Assembly (NCBI GenBank): GCA_963814985.1
Contig: CAWFFV010000101.1
Location: forward strand, 181,122 to 245,121
Direction: 5' to 3'
DNA from: CAWFFV01 sp963814985
Lineage (GTDB): Bacteria > Chloroflexota > Ktedonobacteria > Ktedonobacterales > Ktedonobacteraceae
Length of the DNA: 64,000 nt
Part shown: in pieces, positions 36,368-45,291 of the stretch
Layout of the letters: the number at the start of each line of letters is the position of its first letter
Numbering within the stretch: position 1 is the stretch's first letter
The notes under the pieces: generated by a model
Told to the model about the DNA's origin: nothing
Databases searched by the model: none
What the model saw: the letters and a program-made list of their open reading frames with translations, nothing else
Translations under genes and position numbers: made by a program

Positions 36368-37338
36368 ATGAGTACTGTGGCAAATCGCCGGGTCATGCAA
36401 CTCGACCCTCACATCCTTGATTTTCTCAAGGGACTTGAGACCCAGGGTGGGCCTCCTCTCTACATGCTGTCGCCTACCGAAGCTCGTAACACTCTCGTCA
36501 GCATCCAAAGGTCTGTCAACACCACAAAGCTTCCAGCCGACAGCGAGGATCGCACCATTCGTGGTGGGCCAACGGGCGAAATTTCGCTTCGTATTGTGCG
36601 ACCGCAAGGAGAGAGGGGTGCCCTTGCAGGTGTCATGTACTTCCACGGTGGTGGATGGATTCTTGGTGACAAAGAAACGCATGATCGCCTTGTGCGTGAG
36701 ATCGCCAATGGAGCGCGGGCAGCAGTAGTGTTCGTCGACTATGCACGCTCGCCCGAGGCCAAATATCCGGTCGCAATCGAGCAGGCATACGCAGCGACAA
36801 AGTGGGTTGCGGAAAATGGTGCCTCGATCGGCGTTGATACGTCGCGCATCATTGTTGCTGGTGAGAGTGTTGGGGGCACGCCGCCGTCACGCTGCTTGCC
36901 AGGGAACGCGGTGGCCCAAAGATCAATTTCCAGGTTCTCTGTTACCCTGTGACGGATGCCAATTTCGAGAATCCGTCATATCGAGAGTTTGGAGCCGATG
37001 GGTACTGGCTCACACGCGAGGCCATGAAGTGGTTCTGGGACAGTTACGCGCCAGAATCAGAGCGGAATCAGCCTACGGTCACGCCGCTTCGGGCAACGAT
37101 CGATCAACTCAGAGGACTCCCACCAGCCCTGATCATTACCGACGAGAATGATGTCTTGCGCGACGAGGGCGAAGCCTATGCCCATAAACTGATGGCAGCC
37201 GGCGTGCCAGTGACGGCAACTCGATATCTGGGTGCCATCCACGATTTCCTGCTGCTCAACCCGATTACGCAGACCCCTCCTGTACGGGCAGCCATTGCTC
37301 AAGTGACCGACACACTCCGCAAAGTCTTCGCACGATGA
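36368..37338 (+). pseudogene. alpha/beta hydrolase (esterase/lipase, HSL-like), one frameshift
   Basis: The N-terminal frame from ATG 36368 (AAAAAGGAG upstream) contains the oxyanion motif MYFHGGGWILGDKETHD and the nucleophile elbow VAGESVGG. Past this point the frame degenerates and stops at 36952, while the next frame reads AVTLLARERGGPKINFQVLC and continues through DVLRDEGEAYA (Asp) and GAIHDFLLLN (His) to a TGA at 37338. A short deletion in the GGGGGCACGCC stretch near 36875 explains the break. The restored chain, about 323 residues, is normal for the HSL family. Base composition is richer in G+C than neighbouring genes, which suggests acquisition from elsewhere. Confidence 0.78.
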
Positions 37339-37453
37339 GTGTTAGACGACTTTTATCCTGGCCGGTAGTGTCAATCAATAGCAAAACGGTCTGAAAAACG
37401 TGCGCCATCGATAATCGACGCTACCGGCATGTCTAATGTCTTCCATCACCATC

Positions 37454-38440
37454 TTATCTTGTTGTTCCTTTCGCTCCTTTTGCTGGGGGTCGCACGATCA
37501 ACATCGGCAACTTCGTCGTCGTGAGGATACGCGAGGTCACGCTGCCCATCACCCAGCGTTGTAATCCATGCCGACCGTGGGTGGAAATGGCAATCAGGTC
37601 GCAGCCACTGCTTCCCGTTTGCTTTCCCTCGCCTTTGTTTTCCGCGAGCTTCACCAGCGCGTCAGCCACATCGGACTCCTGCTCGACCGAGCAGGTAAGA
37701 GAGAGATCGCCTTCCTTCTCGGTGGCTTGCAGGCGCTTCACCATGCTTGCCAGGTAGATCTCTGCCTGCTGGAGTGCTTCTTTGGTTGGCTCACTCACAA
37801 AGCCCTCTTCTCTGCTGGTTGGAACGGACTTGACCACCTGAGCCAGGTGCAGCGATGCTCCCTTTGCAGAAGCTGCCAGAGCTGCCACGAGGTGAGTCGC
37901 CGGGGCCAGTGCGGTCTCAGCAAGCTCCGAGCCATCCAGTGGTACGAGTGCGCAGAGAGCATGCGTGGCCTCCGAGTCGAGAAGCCTGGTAGCGAGATCG
38001 TTCTCCCGCAGAACGAGAATAGGCACCGGACTCTCGTGGGCCATGGCGTGCGCAACGCTACCCAGTACCCAACGTGTGAAGCCCGTTCTGCCGTGGCTAC
38101 ACAGCACGATAAGATCGACCCCACCTGATCTGGTCTCTGCCAGGATACACTGGGCAGGACTCCCAAAGACCACCCCGGTCGTAGTCTGAATTCCCGCAAG
38201 CTCCGGGGATGCTGCTATTGTTTGGAGGTAGTCGGTCGCCATGGTCGTCTCGGATTCAATCTGTTGCTCGCCCATAAGAGGGGTCATGGCCAGCCCTCCC
38301 CGGTAGTCAATCTGGATGCTGATCACTTCCAGAAGACGAATGGAGCCGCCTGAGGCACGGGCGATACGTGCCGCTACTGGCAGTGCCTTCTCCGCACGGG
38401 CGGAACCATCCAGAGGAACCAGTATTCGTTGAAACATCAT
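37454..38440 (-). CDS. tandem universal stress protein
   Basis: 328 residues comprising two Usp domains. The first (MMFQRILVPLDGSARAEKAL) ends with the ATP-binding loop CSHGRTGFTRWVLGSVAHAM. The second (ALVPLDGSELAETAL) ends with STHGRHGLQRWVMGSVTSRI. Both contain the G-x2-G-x9-G-(S/T) pattern of nucleotide-binding members. AAAGGAG precedes the ATG-ATG start. Tandem Usps of this kind are stress-response proteins; the target is unknown. The 258 bases up to the next gene hold nothing recognisable. Confidence 0.9.
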   Translation of the reverse strand: MMFQRILVPLDGSARAEKALPVAARIARASGGSIRLLEVISIQIDYRGGLAMTPLMGEQQIESETTMATDYLQTIAASPELAGIQTTTGVVFGSPAQCILAETRSGGVDLIVLCSHGRTGFTRWVLGSVAHAMAHESPVPILVLRENDLATRLLDSEATHALCALVPLDGSELAETALAPATHLVAALAASAKGASLHLAQVVKSVPTSREEGFVSEPTKEALQQAEIYLASMVKRLQATEKEGDLSLTCSVEQESDVADALVKLAENKGEGKQTGSSGCDLIAISTHGRHGLQRWVMGSVTSRILTTTKLPMLIVRPPAKGAKGTTR

Positions 38441-38698
38441 AACACTCCTTTTTTTAGACCGCCGGTACCTCCATCAATGACGCGCACCAGCTCTCTCAGC
38501 TTCTCTGCCGCAATCAGATGAATTGCACCTGCGTGTTTATCGCTCCCGTACAGATGACCTGCAAAGCGGTAACATGTTCAGGCATTTCCTACCAAGAAAG
38601 CATAGGCTTTGTCTGTTACAGGTTTATCACATGGGGGAACGGCAAGCACACAAAGCCGTCACGAGGAAATTGCTGCATCTGAAAGTTTGAACCTCACT

Positions 38699-39091
38699 TC
38701 AGGGAGACGCGTGTGGTTGCGTCAAACGTTTGATCAATGTTATCATCTCATCCACTGAGAAAGGTTTCTCTAAGAGGGCGACGTGTAAATTCTGGAGTTC
38801 TTCGGTATCGCTAAATGTCGCAGCAGTGGTTAAAATAATAGGAAGAGCATTAAAGCGTGGATTTTTACGCACTTGATGGATCACTTCAGTTCCTGATGTA
38901 GATCCGCTTAAACGCCAATCCACAATCATCAGGTCTACTGGTATAGGAATTGGTTCCTGCGCGACTACTCCCAACGCTTCCAGACATTCCTCAGCACCAG
39001 GATAATTGGTAACGATGTAGCCTTCATCCTGTAGTACGAGAAGGAGCATTTCCTGGATGGCGATATCGTCCTCAAGTAAACCAACCCGCAT
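38699..39091 (-). CDS. single-domain response regulator
   Basis: 130 residues from ATG 39091 (GAAGGGAAGAG upstream); a GTG at 39106 would overlap that site. The chain is one receiver domain: acidic pair LLEDDIAIQ, phosphoacceptor in LMIVDWRLSG, a Thr in ILTTAATF and Lys in ALLEKPFSVDEM. With no output domain it probably acts on another protein, as in a phosphorelay. It lies directly downstream of a hybrid-free kinase, separated from it only by a palindromic repeat, and is its natural partner. Confidence 0.88.
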   Translation of the reverse strand: MRVGLLEDDIAIQEMLLLVLQDEGYIVTNYPGAEECLEALGVVAQEPIPIPVDLMIVDWRLSGSTSGTEVIHQVRKNPRFNALPIILTTAATFSDTEELQNLHVALLEKPFSVDEMITLIKRLTQPHASP

Positions 39092-39159
39092 ATCTCTTCC
39101 CTTCACCTGATATAAAATCTCTGTGAATATACACTCACACTATAGCAAACTGTACTGTA

Positions 39160-39278
39160 TTTCGCAAGAGTTTCTTTTTTTGTATGGGTTTTGTTGTTTG
39201 TGGCAGAGATTGCGCCGTAATCTCTGCCACAAACAACAAAACCCATACAAAACGAGAGTGAGCCACCTGAGCAGTTAC
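39160..39278. repeat. palindromic composite repeat, copy 6 (plus orientation), supplying a stop codon
   Basis: Central palindrome 39178-39214 pairs with 39216-39252 (36 of 37 pairs, centre TTGCG-C-CGTAA). To its right come GAGAGTGAGCCACC (half of hairpin B) and the end ACCTGAGCAGTTAC. To the left only TTTCGCAAGAG remains of hairpin A. The TAA of the upstream histidine kinase (39275-39277, minus strand) is inside the GTAACTGCTCAGGT end. The element separates the kinase from its probable response regulator. Confidence 0.78.
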
Positions 39279-40588
39279 CTGCAAGCTATCTGTACTGACG
39301 GAGCTTCTCCGAGAGACTCTACAGGAAGAGTAAATGTCACACTGGTTCCTTTGCCTTCACAACTGTAAAGAAGGACACGTCCCTTCATCGCCTCCACCAG
39401 TTTACGTGAAATATAGAGACCAAGGCCTGCTCCTGCGACCTGACCGGCGGCAGGATGTTCTAATCGAGTAAACGGCCTGAATAAAGAGGATTGTTGTTGA
39501 TCTGGAATTCCAATGCCCTGATCACGAACGGTTACATATACCTCCAGGGGATCTTGAAATGGATCATACTTCTCTTCAGTTGGAGGAGACAATATGTTGC
39601 TTCTATTACTAGTATAGGCCTGTATTTCGATCAAACCTCCATTGGGCGAATATTTCACGGCGTTCTCTACCAGATTGGTAAGAACCTGCTGAACACGATC
39701 AGGGTCAGCCCAGACAAGTGGTAACTCAGGATCTATGCTACAACGGATACAATAATGCTGTGCTTGTTGTTCATCAACACAATATTGTACAAGTTGAGCC
39801 ACGCGCTGACACTGTTGTGCTAGATTGACTCGCATGCGACGAAGCGCGAGACGCCCCGCCTGCACACGTGATATATCGAGCAGGTCACTGATCAGCACTT
39901 CCAGATGATTGGCCTGTTCCATGATCACATTGAGATACTGCTGCTGGCGTATTGGTGTCATTTCCGTTGTTACAGCGCTATCCCGTTGAGCAGTGATACC
40001 ATATGCCTGTAACAGCCCTGCATATCCCTTGATAGCGGTCAACGGGACCCGTAGTTCATGGCTCACCATGGAGACAAACTCGCTCTGCTCCTGCATATCA
40101 GTAATGATAGCTCTCTCGCAGTTCTCAGAGGTAGAGGTTGTATATATATCGCACAGTATCATTTCTACATGGTGAGCAAATATGGGTAAATATTGCTCAA
40201 TAAGTAGCCATTCGCCATACTGAAACGCATCAAGTCGTGTGTCAAGAAATAAGAGAAGACCCAGGATGCCAGAAGGTCGTTCGAGTGGTACTGCAACAAC
40301 ACGCTCCTTCTTCTCTTCTTGCATTGCAAAATGGTCAATACACCATACCAGTCCAGTCTGCATAGCCATATCACATAAGGCCCTTACTCGTTCGTCGTAC
40401 AACAAGGCCTTCGGGGTTAGTGAACCAGAGCATACAATATAACAATCACCTGTTGGGGAGACAAGGTTAAACAGGGGATGACGTAAGCCAGATTCCGCGT
40501 AACCCAGAAGCAGGCTCACCTCAGCACACTCCAACAGGTTACGGAAGTGGTTAGACAGTTCATGTAAACGTGTTTTTAGTGATCTCAT
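39275..40588 (-). CDS. soluble sensor histidine kinase (GAF-like input)
   Basis: 437 residues from ATG 40588, preceded by GGAAGG; the earlier in-frame codon at 40663 has no site. A GAF-like region at about 20-165 is followed by a HisKA domain (EFVSMVSHELRVPLTAIKGY) and a complete ATPase: LTNLVENAVKYSPNGG (N), VRDQGIGIPDQQQ (G1), FTRLEHPAAGQVAGAGLGLY (F/G2). No TM segment is predicted, so it senses an internal or membrane-permeant signal. It precedes a single-domain response regulator. The C-terminus ends in a repeat-supplied stop. Confidence 0.88.
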   Translation of the reverse strand: MRSLKTRLHELSNHFRNLLECAEVSLLLGYAESGLRHPLFNLVSPTGDCYIVCSGSLTPKALLYDERVRALCDMAMQTGLVWCIDHFAMQEEKKERVVAVPLERPSGILGLLLFLDTRLDAFQYGEWLLIEQYLPIFAHHVEMILCDIYTTSTSENCERAIITDMQEQSEFVSMVSHELRVPLTAIKGYAGLLQAYGITAQRDSAVTTEMTPIRQQQYLNVIMEQANHLEVLISDLLDISRVQAGRLALRRMRVNLAQQCQRVAQLVQYCVDEQQAQHYCIRCSIDPELPLVWADPDRVQQVLTNLVENAVKYSPNGGLIEIQAYTSNRSNILSPPTEEKYDPFQDPLEVYVTVRDQGIGIPDQQQSSLFRPFTRLEHPAAGQVAGAGLGLYISRKLVEAMKGRVLLYSCEGKGTSVTFTLPVESLGEAPSVQIACR

Positions 40589-40663
40589 ATACCTTCCAAG
40601 CACATCACAGACCAGATTCCTTTTTAGTATATGGATGTCATCAACAAGCAGCCTTTTTTGCAA

Positions 40664-41260
40664 CCCTTTCTACCTTTGTTGAGCTTACTCACCCCGCTTG
40701 TGGAGAACATTTTCCGTTTATACATATTCTTGAATGTTTGTCTGAGTTCACTGGTGCTACTGTCAATTCTGCTGTCAGAAAAATGACCAAAAACACCGTA
40801 TACTCAACGAGATAGATTTGGCTTCTGATGTGGTTTTACGTTATCTTCCCTCCCAACAATTTCTCGTATTTTCACAAGACAGCGAAGCACGCAATAGCAG
40901 GATGATCAGTTGGGCGTGATTGGAGCCTCTCAACAAATGCTTGCATTTCGACTTCTCATGTTATCTTATAAGCACCTCTGGCTAAGTGGCCTGGGGAGTG
41001 CGCATGGGATTGTGACCTCATTACATCGGCAGTGGCTCGAAAGAAGCTCCTCATTTGTAGTTGACTATAGCGTTTTGCTTTCTTCTTGGGATGGGGCTGA
41101 CGGGCGTTACATTATCTACAAGATAACCTGCGTGACAGGTTGTCAGTAATTCTTATCAAGCTTGAAAGTAGTATAGCATATTTAGATGGAGATTTTCTGC
41201 CGAGGAAGTTCCCACCCAGACACGCGATGGGGATACCGAAGAGGAAAATACTCCTTTTTC
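40664..41260. other. 600-base region without a supported gene
   Basis: Located between divergently arranged promoters region and the 3' end of the STAND gene. Frames of up to 80 codons exist on the plus strand, but they lack ribosome sites and recognisable sequence. No repeat of the families described here was seen. Confidence 0.5.
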
Positions 41261-43891
41261 TCAATCATCTTCGATGGATTGCCTCAAGGCAGTAAGACGC
41301 AGGTATGTCACTCTGGTCTTTGGATGCTCTCGCCCAAGCGTCTGTTCACGAATGGCAAAGGCTCGTTGATAGAGAAGAAGCGCTCCTTGATAGTTTTGTT
41401 GTCTTTCCTGAAAAACGGCAAGATCATGGATGCTCTCTGCTGTTTTTGGATGCTCAGGTCCCAATTGCTGTTCCAAGATGCGCAAGGCACGCTGGAACAG
41501 CAGTTCTGCCTCTATATACTTGCTTTGCTCGGAGTAGAGATTTGCCATGTTACTGAGTATACTAGCCACATGGGGATGCTCAGGTCCCAATTGCTGTTCC
41601 AAGATGCGCAAGGCACGCTGGAACAGCGGCTCGGCCTCTGCATACTTCCTCTGCTTAAGGCAGAGAAGAGCCAATCCGTAGAGCGGAGAGGCTACCAGAA
41701 GGAACTCAGGACCTGACTGCTCCCAAATGCGTAAAGCACTTTGGTAGAATTGTGCAGCCTCGGTATATTTATCCTGTTCACGGTAAATCTCCGCCAAACT
41801 GTTAAGCGCATGGGCGGCATTGGGATGCTCCAATTCCTGCTCCCAGATATGTAGAGCACGTCTGCAAAGAGGCTCAGCTTCTGTATACCTCCCCTGCTCA
41901 GCATAAAGATTAGCCAAACGGTGGAGCGAAGAAGCTACCTCTGGATGCTTCAAGCCATATTGCTGCTCCCAGATATGTAGGGCACGCTTGCAGAGAGGCT
42001 CGGCTTCCGTATACCTGCCCTGCTCATGATAGAGGTCGGACAGATTGCTAAGCGCATGAGCCACATCGGGATGCTCAGGCCCCAGTTCCTGCTCCCAGAT
42101 ATGTAGGGCACGCTTGCAGAGAGGCTCGGCTTCTGTGTATTTTCCCTGCCCAATATAAAGATTTGCCAGATTATTAAGCGAAGAGGCTATAAGTGGATGC
42201 TCTAAGCCAAGTTGCTGTTCTCGAATGTGTAAAGCATTCTTACAGAGAGACTCGGCTTCCGCATACCTGCCTCGCTCGAAGTAGAGGTTCGCTAGGTTGT
42301 TACATGAAGAAGCCACGGCCAGATGTTCCATTCCCAGAGCTTGCTTGCGAATGTGTAGTGCTCGTAGGTAAAGTGTTTCAGCCTCTGTATAACGCGCACG
42401 ACTCTGGAGATAGGTTGCCGTCACATGGAGCAAACGCCCTGCTTCCTCACCAATGATCTGCTCCGTCTCAATGTATTGAATAGCTAGTAATGCATGAGGA
42501 AGCAGTCGCTCGCACTGCGACCAAGCGCTATGTTCCACTTGTGGGAATGCTAGGTTAACGGCAAGCATCACCTGTTTTTTCCATTGGTGTCTTTTATCTT
42601 CCTCCTGATTATCTTGAAGCACGGTTTGCACCAACCTATGCACGCTCAGCGCCTTTCCCTTGGGATCTCGATGTACCAAGGAATATGATCGTAGTACTTT
42701 GGTCATCTCTTGCAGCAATAACGATTCAGTTCCCACTTGTTGGAGATGCAAACCAAAATACTTAGAACCCGTTATGATCAGTTCTTCAGGAATCGCATCT
42801 GGAGCCAGAAAGGCACATACCCGTAGCAGGTCTGCTGCTGCTGGACTCTGCTGTTCCACTCGCTCAAAAGACAAAGCCCATGTCGTCGCTACCGGTGCTG
42901 GGTGATCACTCGCCGGACGACCACGCGTAGCAAGGAACGTCGACCTGCGTAGGCGATATGCAGCCAAATACTCTTCTATACTACATGCAGCTTCCTCAAT
43001 ATAAGCTCCTGCTTGATCAAGGGCCAATGGCGGTCCATCTACCTCGATGACGATCTGCTCCGCTGCATGTCGCTCTGTCTGAGCAATCTGTTCCAGTTCC
43101 ATCCCAGCTTTCAGCACGCGTGCTCGACGCAGCAGCAACAGCGTTCCCTCAACAAGGGTCATCGGCTCCACCACAAAGCTCTCCATACCACCTACAGCCT
43201 GACCTCGCGTTGTCAGCAAGAGATGTCCCTTGTCCCCGGTTGGCAACATTGGCCAGATCATATCCACTTCATCTGCATTATCTACGATAAGTAACCATCC
43301 CTCGTGTGTTGCTAACCAGTGCAATACCGCAGCGACGACTTTGTCTTGCTCTTGTGCATGCCGTTCTGCTAACTGCAATCGATCCGCCATCGTCACATAG
43401 GCAGCTCTTAGCGTTTCTTGATTGGCCGCACTGGCCCATAAGACAACATGGTATTCCTCTTGGTGTCGATAGGCATATTCTACGGAGATTTGTGTTTTCC
43501 CGATTCCCCCCAAGCCATTGATTGCCTGTCCTTGTGTAAGCACCATGGCTCGGTCTCTCATGAAATGCTCATGGAGTTCTCTAAGCAACTCTTCCCTTCC
43601 TGTAAAGAAGGTATTTCGCCGGTATGGTACCATCCATACCCACTCTGGCAACACTGAGGAAATTGGAGGTGGATGAATGTGCACGCTGGCGTCTCCATAC
43701 ATGGAGATGGCATTCTGATCGCCTTTCACCTCTTGGTGGTGACTCTCTTGGGAATGGTCACTCTCATCAAGAGATTTCTGTTGAGAAGGCTCGTGGGCCT
43801 TCGCGTCGTTCTTTCCTTTATCTGTACTTTCATTCTCAACAGAGTCGCTATTGACTTCTTGCGGTGAAGCTCCTTGTTCTTCTTCCATCAT
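41261..43891 (-). CDS. NLR-like STAND ATPase (NB-ARC plus TPR array) with N-terminal amyloid-like motif
   Basis: 876 residues. Residues 1-54 are polar and disordered. Residues 55-76 (VKGDQNAISMYGDASVHIHP) nearly duplicate the end of the upstream Bell-like protein. An NB-ARC domain follows: FFTGREELL, P-loop NGLGGIGKTQIS at about 125-136, Walker B WLLIVDNADE near 200, LLTTRGQAV, and GPPLALDQAGAYIEE (GxP motif). From about 470 to the end there are nine or ten 42-residue TPRs of kinesin-light-chain type (YTEAEPLCKRALHIWEQELG). Such proteins oligomerise when a ligand meets the TPRs and recruit an effector. ATGA overlap couples it to the Bell-like gene; AAAGGA precedes the start. Confidence 0.92.
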   Translation of the reverse strand: MMEEEQGASPQEVNSDSVENESTDKGKNDAKAHEPSQQKSLDESDHSQESHHQEVKGDQNAISMYGDASVHIHPPPISSVLPEWVWMVPYRRNTFFTGREELLRELHEHFMRDRAMVLTQGQAINGLGGIGKTQISVEYAYRHQEEYHVVLWASAANQETLRAAYVTMADRLQLAERHAQEQDKVVAAVLHWLATHEGWLLIVDNADEVDMIWPMLPTGDKGHLLLTTRGQAVGGMESFVVEPMTLVEGTLLLLRRARVLKAGMELEQIAQTERHAAEQIVIEVDGPPLALDQAGAYIEEAACSIEEYLAAYRLRRSTFLATRGRPASDHPAPVATTWALSFERVEQQSPAAADLLRVCAFLAPDAIPEELIITGSKYFGLHLQQVGTESLLLQEMTKVLRSYSLVHRDPKGKALSVHRLVQTVLQDNQEEDKRHQWKKQVMLAVNLAFPQVEHSAWSQCERLLPHALLAIQYIETEQIIGEEAGRLLHVTATYLQSRARYTEAETLYLRALHIRKQALGMEHLAVASSCNNLANLYFERGRYAEAESLCKNALHIREQQLGLEHPLIASSLNNLANLYIGQGKYTEAEPLCKRALHIWEQELGPEHPDVAHALSNLSDLYHEQGRYTEAEPLCKRALHIWEQQYGLKHPEVASSLHRLANLYAEQGRYTEAEPLCRRALHIWEQELEHPNAAHALNSLAEIYREQDKYTEAAQFYQSALRIWEQSGPEFLLVASPLYGLALLCLKQRKYAEAEPLFQRALRILEQQLGPEHPHVASILSNMANLYSEQSKYIEAELLFQRALRILEQQLGPEHPKTAESIHDLAVFQERQQNYQGALLLYQRAFAIREQTLGREHPKTRVTYLRLTALRQSIEDD

Positions 43892-44288
43892 ACATCCTTT
43901 GGGGGCTGAACGGTAACGCTTGCATCGCCATAAATAGTAGCTGCATTGTTGTTCCCTGTAATGATCTGTTGTACTGCGGCACTGGCCTGTGCCTGATTTT
44001 GAGCAACTGACAGATTTGTTCTGCTAATGCGGTCAGCTTCGGATCCTGATCCACTTTCGTATCTTTTACCTCTTCTACCAACACTGTTTGCTGTCCTGCT
44101 GAGAGTGGATTGGCTTCTACAGCCTCTATAGCTTTTATCAGTGTATGTTGTTGTCCAAATCGTTTCTGGATTGCAGCCTTCAAGGCGCTGTACGTCTCCA
44201 CCAGTGCCGTCTTGCTTATGTCTGTTAGTCCACCTGTAGCTCCTGCTACTGCCGCTGCAATAATCGCAGCCGAAACGGGATCGATCAT
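43888..44288 (-). CDS. Bell-like helical effector with C-terminal YGDASV motif (one frameshift)
   Basis: About 133 residues from ATG 44288 (GAGGGAG upstream). Residues 1-90 are helical and open with MIDPVSAAIIAAAVAGATGG, a hydrophobic N-terminal helix, then LVETYSALKAAIQKRFGQQ and KLTALAEQ. This pattern matches bacterial Bell domains, proposed relatives of fungal HeLo/HELL and MLKL membrane-disrupting domains. Near 44015 the frame breaks at AAC-AAA-TCTG; one extra A restores NLSVAQNQAQASAAVQQIIT, then GNNNAATIYGDASVTVQPPK and a TGA at 43888. The C-terminal 24 residues mirror the STAND N-terminus. Loss of one A in an A-run is a typical sequencing error, so the gene may be intact. Confidence 0.75.
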
Positions 44289-44474
44289 GGCTGTCTTCTC
44301 CCTCTTCTCAAAGAGATACCTTTGTCCTGTTTTTAGGCATGAAGTAAAGCTATCGCTTACAAGTAAACGTGTCCCCAGCCCTTTTTTTGCTGATTTCTTC
44401 ATATTTGAGAGCCGTCAGATACTCTGTCTGAGGACTATTTGCGCCGATCAGGTAAGCATATCGTTTTTGCTTGC

Positions 44475-44912
44475 TCATTGGTGATGATCTGGAGTGCTTT
44501 GTGGTGACACATTTGTGGAACTGGACGAAGAGACAGCATCGGATGACGGAGAAGAGATCCAGGGACGCTGCTCATCGCTCGCACGTACCTGTTTGCGCTG
44601 GATAATGACTGTTCCGTCTGGCCGCCGTGTTTCGATCTCTTCAATAACCCATGTCTTTGCTCGATTGGGTGGCGTTATCTGTCTGAGGATGGCAAGAATG
44701 ATCGGTGTCAGTGCCCCAATCACCCCTGGCAAAACCTGAAGGAACTGAACCATATCACGACGGCCGGAAGGAGATGTAGGATCAGAACCATACACAATGC
44801 GAAGCGAGGGAAGTGCCTGTTGAAGCTCCAGATAGAGGTCAACATCTTGCTGCTCTAGGAGCGTTTGGACTTCCTCGGAGAGATGCAAAATCACATTGAC
44901 TTCATCAGCCAT
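44475..44912 (-). CDS. small membrane protein resembling EACC1 (effector-associated constant component)
   Basis: 145 residues from ATG 44912 (GAGGA upstream); an in-frame start at 45059 has no better site. Residues 1-45 form an alpha/beta unit (MADEVNVILHLSEEVQTLLE, LQQALPSLRIVYGSD). One TM helix follows (FLQVLPGVIGALTPIILAIL), then a strand pair (TWVIEEIETRRPDGTVIIQR) and a Ser-rich tail. This order matches EACC1-type proteins described as constant partners of STAND-based conflict systems. It lies 186 bases upstream of the Bell-like gene in the same orientation. The family assignment is by pattern, not by alignment, and is therefore moderate. Confidence 0.65.
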   Translation of the reverse strand: MADEVNVILHLSEEVQTLLEQQDVDLYLELQQALPSLRIVYGSDPTSPSGRRDMVQFLQVLPGVIGALTPIILAILRQITPPNRAKTWVIEEIETRRPDGTVIIQRKQVRASDEQRPWISSPSSDAVSSSSSTNVSPQSTPDHHQ

Positions 44913-45291
44913 ATATGTCCTCAAAATTCTTTCATCATGAGCTAACACCAAATCTCTTTTGCTCTCACCCGCTTCGATTTGGCCAAAGAGGCACAAAACA
45001 GTGTGTACGAGGATCAGTAGTTTCGACCTCTGATGAGGGTTAACGGACGGATTATTCATGCCATACGCGGTGCATTATCAATAGCGACGCAAAGAGAAAG
45101 GTCTCTTACAAGAGTATCTCCACCCATCCCCTTTCAAAATGGATGCAAATGAAAAGTTTTTTGGAAACATTTCAGAGAGAAATGTTGGGAAAACCCTAGA
45201 CAAAAGAAGCTTGCTCTGCTATTGTGTTGAAGTGAAAGGCGAAAATCCTGCCTTCTTCTTTTTCATGATTTCTTTCTGTAGTGAGAACACT

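Noticed and set aside
41440..42420. Regularly spaced repeats that might suggest a CRISPR array
   Set aside because: The 126-bp period is in frame with TPR codons of the STAND protein; there are no unique spacers and no cas genes.
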